Of a stretch of 64,000 nt of DNA, positions 23,233 through 33,437 are shown piece by piece (within the stretch, counting starts at the first letter, position 1; the number at the start of each line of letters is the position of its first letter). The translations under genes were made by a program, and so were the position numbers. The DNA is taken from the NCBI GenBank assembly GCA_019914945.1, contig CM034113.1:5312850-5376849 (forward strand), given 5' to 3'. The notes under the pieces are model-generated. The model saw only the letters and a list, made by a program, of their open reading frames with translations. It was not told where the DNA came from and did no database searches. Source of the DNA: Typha latifolia (lineage: Eukaryota > Streptophyta > Magnoliopsida > Poales > Typhaceae).

Positions 23233-24112
23233 GATGGAAAATTGATGAATTGATACGACTTGGGCTGAGTTAGTCATCTCAGGCTAACCAAATAGGGGCC
23301 GAACCCCCTTAGTTTATTTAATTAATTTCCTTTGGCAATTTAGCCCCTGTATTTGGTGAATTTACATTTAGCTCCATTTGATTTTACTTAGGTTAATTCG
23401 GTCGGGCTAGCGAAACCGTCTTCCATTGTGGCCACCTATATATTCTTAGGTGCGAACCATATTTTATTTTAAAAATTAAATTAATTGGAGAAATTTGTAA
23501 AGTAGAGTGGAATTAAAATAGAAATTTCAGTTTGTAAGGCAAGATTTTAGAAACTTCCTTTAAGATAATAATTTCCCCACCAAGGTACAAATGGATTTTT
23601 GAAAATTCTACCTTTAGTATATAATGCCTTCAAAATTAAGTTTCCACGGACTGTACTCTCAAGGAACCTAGGGACTAATCACGAACCTAAAGATCAAGAA
23701 GAAAATGAAAATACATGTTCTAATGCTCTCTCTCTCTCTCTATTTATTTGAAAGTCGTTCGAACGGATTTTGAAAATTCGATTGAATTTACATGAGACAT
23801 CTCATTCGAGATGGCATCCTTTGAACCAAATAGATCCACTTTTTCAATCAAGAATAACTAAATTCTGAAAGTTGTTTGAAAGAATTTTGAACGTTGGATA
23901 GAATTTGCTCTCTAGAATATTCTATTTGAATGAATTTCAAACACCGGATTGAATTTACTCTCAGAAAAATTATGTTCAAACGGTTCAATCTCATTCAAAC
24001 AGATTTAAATCTAGTTTGAATGTATTTCCAATAGTTTTTCCTACAAAATCATATTTTCAATAAAATAGCCCCATTTATGCATGTTTTTTTTATATTATCT
24101 AAAAAAATACCC
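23233..24112. other. Probable retroelement 3' region or LTR remnant
   Basis: There is no coding capacity. At the right edge the plus strand reads CCTACAATTCCCCACTTG, which on the minus strand is a purine tract followed by TGTAGG, the usual polypurine tract/LTR-start signature of a minus-strand element. GTTCGAACG also appears at 23758. A short (CT)n run is at 23727-23740. Boundaries are not resolved. Confidence 0.35.
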
Positions 24113-24679
24113 TACAATTCCCCACTTGTTTTCAAAATAATAGTAAAACAAAATTTATCAAAAATAGAGATAAATAAAATATTTGAATAATGTACAATGT
24201 ATCACCATAGGTGGATGACCCTTGAACATTTGGTTTGAACACAATTCAAGTACTTTGAATAGATGAGATGATTTTATATATCTCTCAAATTGCACATGAT
24301 TATTAATACTCTTAAGACAGCGCATTAGTAACCTTGCATTTATCCCAACTCAAAGAATACACTTGAATTTTACCGATAATCCATAGAAGACGGCCTTAAC
24401 CTTCATACCCACAAAGGCAGTCTCATCAAGAGTGTCCACAACTACTTTGTATCATTCTACCAATGCAATGAGTACTGTTAAGGACTAAGTTTCCATCCTT
24501 ACATTATAGATTAAGGTGCATTAATTTAGATATAAGACTTTGGATTAAATAGTGGCTTCCCTACTATTCTAAAGTAATATATGCTCGAAATATGACATAC
24601 ACGCCAATATTTCTTTTGATAGTTAAGGATTAAGTTCTTTGAACTCAAAAGAGTAGGCTTTTAATCATACTATTCTTTG
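24113..24679. other. Unrecognised flank of the Sirevirus insertion
   Basis: If the purine tract above is real, this is the internal 3' region of a minus-strand element. No domain is visible. The last five bases, TTCTT, are the expected target duplication of the Sirevirus copy on this side; I find no partner at its right edge because that edge is rearranged. Confidence 0.3.
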
Positions 24680-25706
24680 AAAAACCCCTAGACACAAGTA
24701 TGTATTTAAATACTAGGCAATGATATCACTCGTTCGCTTAAGTAAAAGTCCGTAGAAATATTAAAAATGAAAGCAGAGATGAACGCCAAGATTTTAACAT
24801 GGAAAAATTGAAACGGAAAAAAACCATGGATCCAAACTCGGATCAAAACCAATCACTAGAATAGTAGCAGTTACAAGACTGACTCACAAAACAACCCGTC
24901 GATCCAAACGACTTTGTTCTTCTTAGTCTTGCTCGCTAGAACCCACGATTCACTGCTTCTCATGATTGAAGTCCAACCTCAGTAACCCTCGAGATTGATC
25001 TTTCGTCTAGATAACCCTTAAGATGAAATATTAACTTTTTAATGATGAGTGAAACCTTGTTAGTTGAAGAACCGTTGTAGCCTCAAGAAGTCTCCTTCAA
25101 TAATGCTTCTTCAACCACCCTAGAGATAGGGCATCACAATCCTTATATATGATCTCCAAGATAGAGCCAAATACAAGTCTTATCCGTACTCACGAAAGTC
25201 CAATTTTATCAAACTTCGTTGATGCGTCCGAACGCGGCCCGGGTGTGTTCGAACTGCATGACTTGATCTCAGGTGCGTTCGAACGGGCTCGAGTGCGTTC
25301 GAACGCGATAGCTTGAATTCTTCAGGTTGCGTTTGAACGCGTTTGTGAACGCAGCTCTCGGTCTGTGTGAACGCAGTACCCGCATTCGAACGCGTTTGTG
25401 AACGTGGCTCTCTATCTGTGTGAACACAGTACCCGCATTCGAACGCGTTTGTGAACGTGGCTCTCTGTCTATGTGAATGCAATACCCGCATTCGAACGCA
25501 TTTGTGAACGCGGCTCTCTGTCTGTGTGAACGCAGATTCCGCGTTCAAACGCGTTTGTGAACGCGGTGTGAACTCAACGGCTTTTCTCCAATAATCTTAC
25601 AATTCTTCAAACCAGAGATATTCTAGACTTGTGTAAAGCTCATATACATGAAAAAAATACACTTAGAATATTTTGTACACAATTGTCAACAAATAAAAAC
25701 CTAACA
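24680..25706 (-). repeat. 3' LTR of the Sirevirus copy
   Basis: On the minus strand it starts TGTTAGGTTTTTATTTGTTG and ends GTGTCTAGGGGTTTTTCA. The sense-strand TATA box CATATATAAGG lies at 25141-25151. Upstream of it (about 25215-25570) is an array of ~53-bp units built on GCGTTCGAACGC. Confidence 0.92.
25215..25570 (-). promoter_or_regulatory. LTR palindrome array, GCGTTCGAACGC units
   Basis: Units of about 53 bp each contain one GCGTTCGAACGC-type palindrome plus the arms GCGTTCACA and TGTGTGAACGC. Four to five units are followed by single palindromes nearer the TATA box. The array is CpG-rich and lies in the U3-like part of the LTR, upstream of the TATA box. An enhancer or protein-binding role is an inference. 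Homologous arrays: 33980-34330 (minus), 57980-58375 (plus), 61360-61765 (plus). Confidence 0.7.
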
Positions 25707-25722
25707 ATCTCCCCCTTTGGCA
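25707..25722 (-). promoter_or_regulatory. Polypurine tract
   Basis: On the minus strand the interior ends GCCAAAGGGGGAGAT directly before the LTR start TGTTAGG. This is the primer site for plus-strand DNA synthesis and has the form typical of Sireviruses. Confidence 0.9.
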
Positions 25723-26065
25723 ATTTGTAACAAAACACCTAGGTTACAAGATATTACAAAGACTTCAAATTGAGCAATCAATAAGTCTAGAATATTTTGC
25801 AAATCAATCCCTGCAAATAAACATATACCAATCCAAGATTAAGTGAAAATAACTTGAAATGAATAAACAATCCAAACACAAGTTATCAATGAAGCATAAG
25901 TTCAAAAGTACTTAAGCAGACAAAGTTCACAATTACTCCAAGCAAAGTTATAAGCAAGGTTATAAAGACTCTAAAGACTCTAATAAACTCCCCCTATTCT
26001 CATACTCCCCCTACACACCTAGACACCTAGACACTCTCCCCCCTTTCTGACACAAATGCCAAAGA

Positions 26066-27049
26066 CTAGGAACTCGGAGGAAACTGACGATGAAGAATCG
26101 TCAACATAGAGTCAAGTACAGTCCCTTGACGAGCTTGCTCAGCTCGTAAATCATTCACTGCCGAATAGAGATCCTACACTTGAATACTAAGCTGATCGAA
26201 ATGGTCGAGGTGCGATGAACGACCAGCGGCGGAAGAGGACGGCTTGAGAGGAGACGACTGGTCGTGAGCTTGACTCCGCTTAAGAGTAATCCGATCCAAC
26301 GGTTTTTGCGAAGTAAGGGAAGGTTCCGAAACATCCACACGCACCCCACTCTGAGTGCACAAATTTGTAATAAAGATGTCAAACGGTAACCCCTCACGAG
26401 ATGCTTCTTTCTGTGTAGCTGTGAGAATCGAATCATAGATCACCGCAGCCAAATCAACAAAGACTCCAGATAACATTGCATGAAGGAGGAAGGCACGATC
26501 AGGACTAATAATGGAATGGCGAGTCTTGGGGGTGACGTTGTACAGACAAAGAAGGTAAAGCATGCGAGCCACTGATGTCAGTTTCGCATGCGGCATCATG
26601 TTTCTCTTCCAACGTTACCCTTTGATCAGTACAGTGCCAACATATTCATTGACATTAGGAAGTGGAGCAGTTGTTGGATACTGGAACTCACCATCAGGAA
26701 GACGAAGTTTAGCGCAAACAACATCTGAGTCCAAGTATACAGACACCCCACGAAAAGTAGAACGTATACAACGGTCTAAAACTGTGGCATTACTAAAAAA
26801 TTCCCAAATAACTTCCACATAAGCAGTCCCGCTCATCTGACACACCAATAACCATCCTCGCTTAGTAAATATCTGTTCTATCCCCAAAGAAGAAAAATCA
26901 GAAATGACCACGGGTCGTTCACAAATAACAGGACGGGTGCCAAAATTATGTTTGTAACGCCCCACAGCCGTAGATGTCGAAAACTTGGGAGCCGAAGTAG
27001 GTGAGGAAGGCGGCCTAGGTGACTTGGAAACTGCAGCTTTTCTAGGCAT
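26066..27049 (-). pseudogene. Third ORF of the Sirevirus, plant transposon-protein domain
   Basis: The frame starts at ATG 27049 (MPRKAAVSKSPRPP) and runs in one frame to TAG 26066-26068, about 327 codons, interrupted by TAA at 26615 and TAG at 26174. The homologous codon of the second stop is CAG in the partial copy at 34470-35110, so it is a C-to-T change. Residues ~50-230 fit the 'putative plant transposon protein' domain (PF20167-like): FTKRGWLLVCQMSG, VIWEFFSNA, FRGVSVYLDSDVV, LRLPDGEFQYP, then ARMLYLLCLYNVTPKTRHS, LLHAMLSGV and IFITNLCTQSGVRV. A Ser-rich linker and a short helical C-terminus (DLRAEQARQG) follow. The ORF lies downstream of pol, where env-like ORFs of Sireviruses sit, but I see no signal peptide or membrane span. 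Function unknown. Confidence 0.75.
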
Positions 27050-27050
27050 T

Positions 27051-27313
27051 CTTGAGAAAGAAACAAGATGCAAGATTCAATACATGCCCAAAGCAAATAA
27101 AAAGATAGCAAGAAATAAAAAAAATTCAAGAAACCATGAAGGCCCTAAATGAAATCCATCATCCACTTGAAAACGCTAAGATATCACGTTCAATCACACA
27201 AGAAACATCAAGATAGTAACTTTAACGTGATCAAAACTCGAAAATGCACGAAATCAATCAAGATCAAGATACTTAATTAAATAAAAAATAGGAAAATTGA
27301 TGGATGATCATAC
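27051..27313 (-). other. Predicted leader intron upstream of the third ORF
   Basis: On the minus strand GCGAG|GTATGATCATCC (donor at 27313) and a pyrimidine-rich TTGTTTCTTTCTCAAG (acceptor ending 27051) bound a 263-nt, AT-rich stretch. The ATG of the third ORF follows one base after the acceptor. Splice usage is a prediction. Confidence 0.45.
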
Positions 27314-27500
27314 CTCGCAAAAGTGAAGAAAAACTAAGAAATTCGGCCGAAAGATGCTAGATCCAGAGGAGAACGACCCTTTAAAAGGGTTTGTGGTGAG
27401 AAATTTGATGAAAAATACCAAGATCTTGAAGATTTGAAAGGGAGAAAATGAAGGGTTTCTAGGGTTTGGAAGATGAAAGATGAAAACCCTTGGGTTCGGA

Positions 27501-27601
27501 CGCAATATATAAAGAATCCTCGAGTGCGTTCGAACGCACCAGTCTGCGCGTTCGAACGCCCCAGTCACCGCGTTCGAACTCAAAAATTTGCGTTCGAACG
27601 C
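27501..27601 (-). promoter_or_regulatory. Putative internal promoter with four phased palindromes
   Basis: GCGTTCGAACGC starts at 27526, 27548, 27570 (last two bases differ) and 27590, so the spacing is 22, 22 and 20 bp. In the minus-strand sense they are followed by CTTTATATATTG (27503-27514), a TATA box, then by a leader containing AAACCCTAGAAACCCTTC and CT-rich runs (about 27470-27420). A donor splice site at 27313 and the third ORF come next. The same palindrome stands in the LTR promoter. Promoter activity is an inference from this layout. Confidence 0.5.
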
Positions 27602-28640
27602 CCCTTTTTTTAAGTAAAAAATCTAAGAAAAAATCAAAAAATCTTTTTGGAGATGCACTTCTAAAAATTCAAAATAGATTCAAGACATAGAATATGACAA
27701 TCGAATGAAATAAGTCATACACAGATCAATCAAATCATCAAAAGTATATTATAATCAAGTCTAATGCATCACTCAAAATTAAATTAATCTTAATTGATCA
27801 TAACAATATACATATGCAAGTTGAGCATAGATAACATGAAACATTCTTCTTAAATAAACTTTCCTATTTAAACAATGATACAACACAGTAGTCAAACCGA
27901 CTTAGTATTTAAATTTACACTTTTCGACTTATTCTCCATAATCGAACAGGAATTTTTCCTGTATTATTTTTTTATACATAAACCATATAGGTGCAATGAT
28001 GGCTTTCACACATGAGTAGGTAGCCCTTTTCTTATAGTACATATCAAACAATGTGCAAGAAGATATTCACAAACATCAAAAAAATTTATTTAATTTGCAA
28101 GCAATGTACTGAGTCAAATTGGACTCTAAACACGATGGCTTTCACACAAACTCATTGTAGCAATTTTCATTGATCTTTTATGAACACATTTGTGATGACT
28201 AAGCATGAGGTCAAACTGTGCAAATCAACGTCAATAGTGAGCTATTTAAAAAAAATCCATGATGTCATGCTCACTCAAGAATATACACACGTTATGAGTG
28301 TATTAAATTTAGTTTAATTATCATAGAAGTCGAGAGAGTAAACAAACCTGAAATGATACAATATACTGCAAAATGACAAAATTGACTATCATAACTCATA
28401 ATCAAGAGAAAAATCATATTTATATGTCAAAAGTATATTATTGAATCTAGGAGAGCATCAAATTTTTTTTATGATAAAAACTCATGACAAATCTTAAACT
28501 AAAACCAAAGAAAAGTTCAGAGTAAAGAAAACCTAAAAAGAAACGAAAAGAAATAATAAAAAAGAAACACGCAAACTAAACCAAAAAAAAAATCAATCCA
28601 AAGCACAAATTCCTAAAGAAGTACAAAGATACTCAAATCT
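27602..28640 (-). other. Non-coding spacer between pol and third ORF
   Basis: AT-rich, with no domain on either strand. It lies between the RNase H stop and the internal promoter. Confidence 0.5.
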
Positions 28641-29054
28641 TTATAAATCCAAAGGTTTTGTAAATAGATCACCCAACTGTTTCTCCGTCTCAACATGTTC
28701 TAGTGTTATTATTTTGTCTTCAACTAACTCGCGTATAAAATGATGTCGGATATCAATATGTTTTGTACGCGAGTGTTGAACAGGATTTTTCGATATATTA
28801 ATAGCACTCATGTTGTCACAATAAAGCACCATAGTATCTTGTTCAATGCCGTAATCTTTGACCATCTGTTTCAACCATAGTAACTGAGAACAACAACTTC
28901 CCGCTGCAATGTACTCGGCCTCCGCAGTAGATAAAGCAACCAGATTGTTTCCAATATAAAAACATCCACCTGAGGTACTTTTTCTATCATCACATGAACC
29001 TACCCAATCAGAATCCGTGTATCCAGATATGATAGCTCCTGAGTCATACGTAAA
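28641..29054 (-). pseudogene. Sirevirus pol: RNase H
   Basis: The domain degrades the RNA strand of the RNA:DNA hybrid during reverse transcription. On the minus strand GYTDSDWVGS carries the first catalytic Asp, STAEAEYIAA the Glu and YCDNMSAI the second Asp. HSRTKHIDIRHHFIREL and DLFTKPL, the usual copia RNase H end, follow. It is in frame with the RT but separated from it by a TAG at about 29055, where related elements have Trp (GLWF). The polyprotein ends near 28641 after TKPLDL. Confidence 0.88.
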
Positions 29055-30077
29055 CTAGATACCTAAGTCAACTGTGCCACCGACATATTTTATAATACAT
29101 TTCACAACAAACAAATATGTCTCCTTAGGTTTAGACTGAAACCTAGCACACACACCGAGACTAAATGCAATGTCTGGTCTACTAGCAGTTAAGTACAAAA
29201 GACTACCAATCATGCTCCTATACTGTGTCTGATCAACACTTTTTCCTGAAATATCCTTACCTAGTTTGGTAGTTGTACTCATAGTAGTTCTAGCATGTTT
29301 TGCATTTTCTAAACCGAATTTAGTCACAAGATCCTTAGCATACTTGGTTTGAGCGATAAATATCCCTCTTTCCAGTTGAGTAATTTGAAGTCCCAAAAAT
29401 AACTTTAACTCACCCATCATGCTCATCTCAAAATGACTATGCATAAGATCTGCAAACTCCTTAGCTAATGATTGACCCGTTGCCCCGAAGATAATGCTAT
29501 CCACATATATTTTTGCCACAACTAAACTCTTGTTCGACCGTCTAATGAACAATGTCTTGTCCACTCCCCCTCGAGTGAACCCCGTATGCACTAAAAAAGT
29601 GGTCAACTTCTCATACCAAGCTCTTGGAGCTTGTTTTAGCCCATAGAGGGCCTTTTTCAGTTTAAACACATAAGAAGGAAATTTTTGATCTTCGAACCCT
29701 TTCAGTTGTTCCACATAAATATCTTTATTTAGAGTACTATTCAAGAAAGCACTTTTAACATCCATTTGAAATAATTTAAATTTTAAGTGACAAACAATAG
29801 CAACCAGTATACGAATAGATTCTAATCTAGCAACAGGAGCAAATGTCTCATCAAAATCTATACCATCAACCTGAGTATATCCATGTGCTATGAGTCTAGC
29901 TTTATTTCGAACTATATTGCCATGTTCATCACTTTTATTCTTGTAAATCCATTTTGTTCTAATGGCGTTCACATTCTTAGGTCTAGGAACTAAATACCAA
30001 ACATCATTCATAGAAAATTGCTCTAATTTCTCATGCATAGCATTAACCCAAGAATCGTCTAACAATGCTTCCTTCAC
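29055..30077 (-). pseudogene. Sirevirus pol: reverse transcriptase
   Basis: Copies the element's RNA into DNA. The minus-strand frame covers the whole RVT_2 domain: WVNAMHEKLEQF, NAIRTKWIYKNK, ARLIAHGYTQVDGIDFDETF, FQMDVKSAFLN (first catalytic Asp), YGLKQAPRAWYEKL, then YVDSIIFGAT where active elements have YVDDIIFG. The second Asp of the YxDD box is replaced by Ser, so this enzyme should be inactive. LFLGLQITQ and RSMIGSLLYLTASRPDIAF follow. The 340-codon open stretch is the longest in the window. A TGA near 30120 (probably from CGA) separates it from the integrase part. Confidence 0.93.
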
Positions 30078-30134
30078 ATTTTTAGGTTCAAAAGAAGATG
30101 TATAACAAGTAAATGATACCTCACTTTGGATTTG

Positions 30135-31040
30135 TCATTTTGTCTTAATTGATTCATTCACGTCTCTGATCACTTGTGACAGTGGATGATTTAATTTCAC
30201 TCTGGCAGATGGTTCCGGTACGTCGCAGTCATCTTTGTTCATTTTAACTTTGTCTTCATCCTGATTCTCAATTTTCATATCAAGCTCCTTTCCTATTTCT
30301 TCGTCATATGTATCTGCAGAAACAGAAATAGGAGTAGCTTTAGTTAAATTAGTCGTGGATTCATCTATCATAACATTAGCAGATTCCATAATAGTAGAAG
30401 TGTCAAGATTAAATACTCTGTAGGCTCTACTATTATTCGAATACCCTAAGAAGACGCCTTCGCTACTTCTAGTGTCAAATTTAGTCAAATATTCTCGATC
30501 ACACAAGATATAACATTTACTACCAAAAACTCGAAAATATTTAACACTAGGTTTCTTCCCTTTCCAGATTTCATAAGCAGTCATTTTTGTACCTGGTCTT
30601 AGATAAACACGATTTATCACATGTACCGCTGTATTGACCGCCTCCGCTCAAAGCCTTTGAGTAACCTTTTTAGCGTGAAACATATCCCTAGCCATTTCCT
30701 GCACAACTCGATTCTTTCTTTCAACAATCCCGTTTTGTTGTGGAGTTATAGGAGCTGAAAACTCATGTTGAATACCAAGAGAATCGCAAAATATAGAAAA
30801 ATTTTCATTTTCAAATTCTCTAGCATGATCAGAACGAATCCTAACTAGGGTTGTAGATTTTTCATTCTGCAATTTTAAGCATAGTGATTTAAAAATCGCA
30901 AAGGTTTCAAATTTCTCACGTAGAAAGGCAACCCAGGTATATCTGGAGTAATCATCGACCATTAAGAATATATAGCGTTTACCTCCAAGACTTTCCACTT
31001 TTGTTGGACCCATCAAGTCCATGTGAACTAATTGAAGCAC
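30135..31040 (-). pseudogene. Sirevirus pol: integrase core and C-terminal part
   Basis: Inserts the element's DNA into the genome. LVHMDLMGPTKVESLGGKRY has the first catalytic Asp, RSDHAREFENENF the second (usual text SDhGrEFEN, Gly replaced by Ala) and NGIVERKNR the Glu. The D,D,E triad is therefore present. After a TGA at about 30645 (Trp to stop by G-to-A) the frame goes on with AYEIWKGKKPSVKYFRVFG, EGVFLGYSNNSRAYRVFN and an acidic tail before the RT. The stop breaks the polyprotein, so no full enzyme can be made. Confidence 0.9.
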
Positions 31041-31085
31041 ACGGTCGGTAGTAGCTGCATTTACCTTCTTGTGTGAGATCCGAAT

Positions 31086-31685
31086 TTATTTTCCAATTTG
31101 ACACGAACCGCACGCTTTTTTTGACATTTCTTTCATCTTAGGTATTCCTCTTACCACTTTTTGTTTGGACAGAGTAAATAATTCTTTGTGATTCACATGT
31201 CCAAGACGTTGATGCCAAAGATCTACAATGTTGAAAGAGGCACTGTTACATTTCAGTTTATGTGACGTTCCAACAACATAGCAATTATCAGATGTTCTAG
31301 ATCCATAACATATAACATTACCACTATGATATAGAATAGTACAATCATTTTTGGAGAATTTTACCTCATAATCTTCATCACAAAATTGATTGATACTCAA
31401 AAGATTTGCTTTCAAGCCCTTAACATAAAAAACATTTTCAAGAATAGGAACCACCGGAGAACTTACCTTTCCTTTACCTATTACCTTGGATGAATTATCA
31501 TCTCCGAATGTCACAACTCCCCCTTCATGTTTTTCAAGATTAGAAAATAACGACTTGTTACCCGACATATGTCTTGAGCAGCCACTGTCTAAATACCACA
31601 AATTAGAATTTAAAACTTTCAAGGTTGTATGCACAACATAACATTTCAAATCACTTTTCTTGACCCATATGGCCTTTGTTTTTAT
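31086..31685 (-). pseudogene. Sirevirus pol: protease and GAG-pre-integrase
   Basis: WYLDSGCSRHMSG is the copia aspartic protease active site (DSG); the protease cuts the polyprotein. VVTFGDDNSSKVIGKGKV and LLSINQFCDEDYEV continue that domain. LWHQRLGHVNHKELFTLSK and CGSCQIGK form the HHCC zinc-binding end of the integrase. A TAA follows CQIGK (Gln codon CAA to TAA), cutting it from the integrase core. The homologous start of this part in the plus-strand copy is at 63782. Confidence 0.9.
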
Positions 31686-33389
31686 CCCATAAATGAAAGC
31701 AATTATAGGATTTTACAAAAATTTGCAATGAGGTCGAATATACCCTAGAATGCCGCAATGATAGCATGTCAGAACAAACCCTTTTCTACTCACCTTTTGT
31801 CGAGGAGTGTGACTAAAGTTTACCTTTGGTGCCGTTGACGATTCACCAGTTTGTAGATTCACCTTCAGTTTAGAAGCATTCATCTAGGATTGTTTTGTAA
31901 ATGCAATTGATGACTTCAGATATTCTTTCTTTTGTATACCTCCAGAAACGAAGACAGTTTTATTATTATTTGAATTATTAGTGTATCCAACACCATACCT
32001 GTCTTTTCTAGAGATCTGAGCCTTTAGAATCTCGTCAAGTTTGTTCTTCCCTTTTAGAAATGTCACTTCCTTATTCAGTCGCTCTAGTTCAATTTCATCA
32101 GCCTTCATTTTATTTTTTGTATTGCCAAGTTGTTCAGAAAGGTCTTTGACACAATCAAGTTCCAATTTGTACTTCTCCTCAAATTGAATTCTTTCTAGTT
32201 CGATTACCTTGAGTCGTTGAAGTAGTCTAAGATTGCTTTTCTTGAGTTTAAACGATTCCAGGTACAGATCATTATATGCCTTTTGAATTTCAGATTCATC
32301 TTCCTCAGCTGGTAACATATCCTGATTATCTGTACTATCAGTATCAAAATTTTCTTCGTCTTTTCCAGAATCATCATCAGATTCATCTGAGTCATCCCAA
32401 GTAACTTTCATAGCTTTACCCTTCTTCTTAAGGCGATTATGGCATTCTTGTGCTATGTGTCCAAAACCAGAACATTCAAAATATCGAACTTTATTCTCAG
32501 AATTTTTATTTTTCTATTTGACACTGTTGTTGCTCACATCTATATTCGAACTCGCAGTATTCTTCTTTTTCACAAAGGCTTTGCTTTTCTCAAGTTTTTC
32601 AGCATTCAACTTGTTTGGCTTCCGAAAGAATTTATTAAACTTTTTGACAAACATGGCCAACATCTCAACATCTAAATCATCTTCATCATCAGACTCCTCT
32701 ATAATTTCTTCAACTATGGATAGAGCAATTCTTTTGGACTTCCTCGGTTTTGAAAGACTGGATTCAAATGTTTATAGATTTCCTACCAATTGTTCAACTT
32801 TCATAGAATCGATGTCCTTACTTTCCTTAATAGCTGTAACTTTCGTCTGAAACCTCTCTGGAAGAGACCTAAGGATCTTACAGATAATTCTATTTTCAGG
32901 AATTTTCTCTCCTAGATTGAAACTGGAGTTGACTATATCACTCAGCTTTGCATAGAACCCATCAAATGTCTCAGTCTCCTCCATACGTAGAGTTTCAAAA
33001 CTAGTAGTCAACCTCTGAAGTTTAGAAAGTTTTACAGCCATAGTTTCTTCGTGAGTAGTTTCTAAGATCGTCCAAGCTTCTTTTGCTATCTCACAAATAG
33101 AAATTCTTCTAAATTCTTTCGAGGAAACACAACTAAAAATTGCATTTATTGCCTTGCTATTTAATCCAACTTTTTCATAGTCTGACCTATCACATGACTT
33201 TATCGGTTTATCAACAAGTTTATTATCCACCATGTACATTGGTGGACTCCAACCGTTCACAATGGCAAACCATACTCGTTCATCTATAGACTTCAAGTAA
33301 GCTCTCATCCTAGCTTTTCAATATCCATAATTTGATTTATCTAGGATAGGAGGTCTAATAGATGATGATCCATCTCTATGAAAATCCAT
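31686..33389 (-). pseudogene. Sirevirus gag
   Basis: Structural protein that packages element RNA. It starts at ATG 33389 (MDFHRDG), 36 bp past the primer-binding site. The UBN2/Retrotran_gag_2-like region includes RMRAYLKSIDERVWFAIVNG, CEIAKEAWTILETTHE and RLTTSFETLRMEETETF. Then come a Lys/Asp-rich linker, a first zinc knuckle with its first Cys changed to Tyr (YFECSGFGHIAQEC), a long acidic coiled coil (KSNLRLLQRLKVIELE...LERLNKEVTFLKGK), and a second knuckle CYHCGILGYIRPHC whose His is changed to Tyr. Stops at about codon 26 (TGA; TGG in the copy at 62094) and after LVGNL (TAA; CAA in that copy) come from single transitions. Confidence 0.88.
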
Positions 33390-33424
33390 GCCTATCTGAT
33401 CTCTCTCAAAGGGTGAGAGAACCA

Positions 33425-33437
33425 GCTCTGATACCAA
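33425..33437 (-). promoter_or_regulatory. Primer-binding site (initiator tRNA-Met)
   Basis: TTGGTATCAGAGC on the minus strand, directly after the 5' LTR. It is complementary to the 3' end of plant initiator methionine tRNA, the usual primer of Ty1/copia elements. Confidence 0.95.

Noticed and set aside
26562..26822. 86-codon plus-strand frame
   Set aside because: Antisense shadow of the third Sirevirus ORF.
32439..32850. Hydrophobic plus-strand frames of 78 and 131 codons (similar at 62634-62951 minus)
   Set aside because: Antisense translation of Sirevirus gag; the hydrophobicity comes from the complement of Lys/Glu codons.
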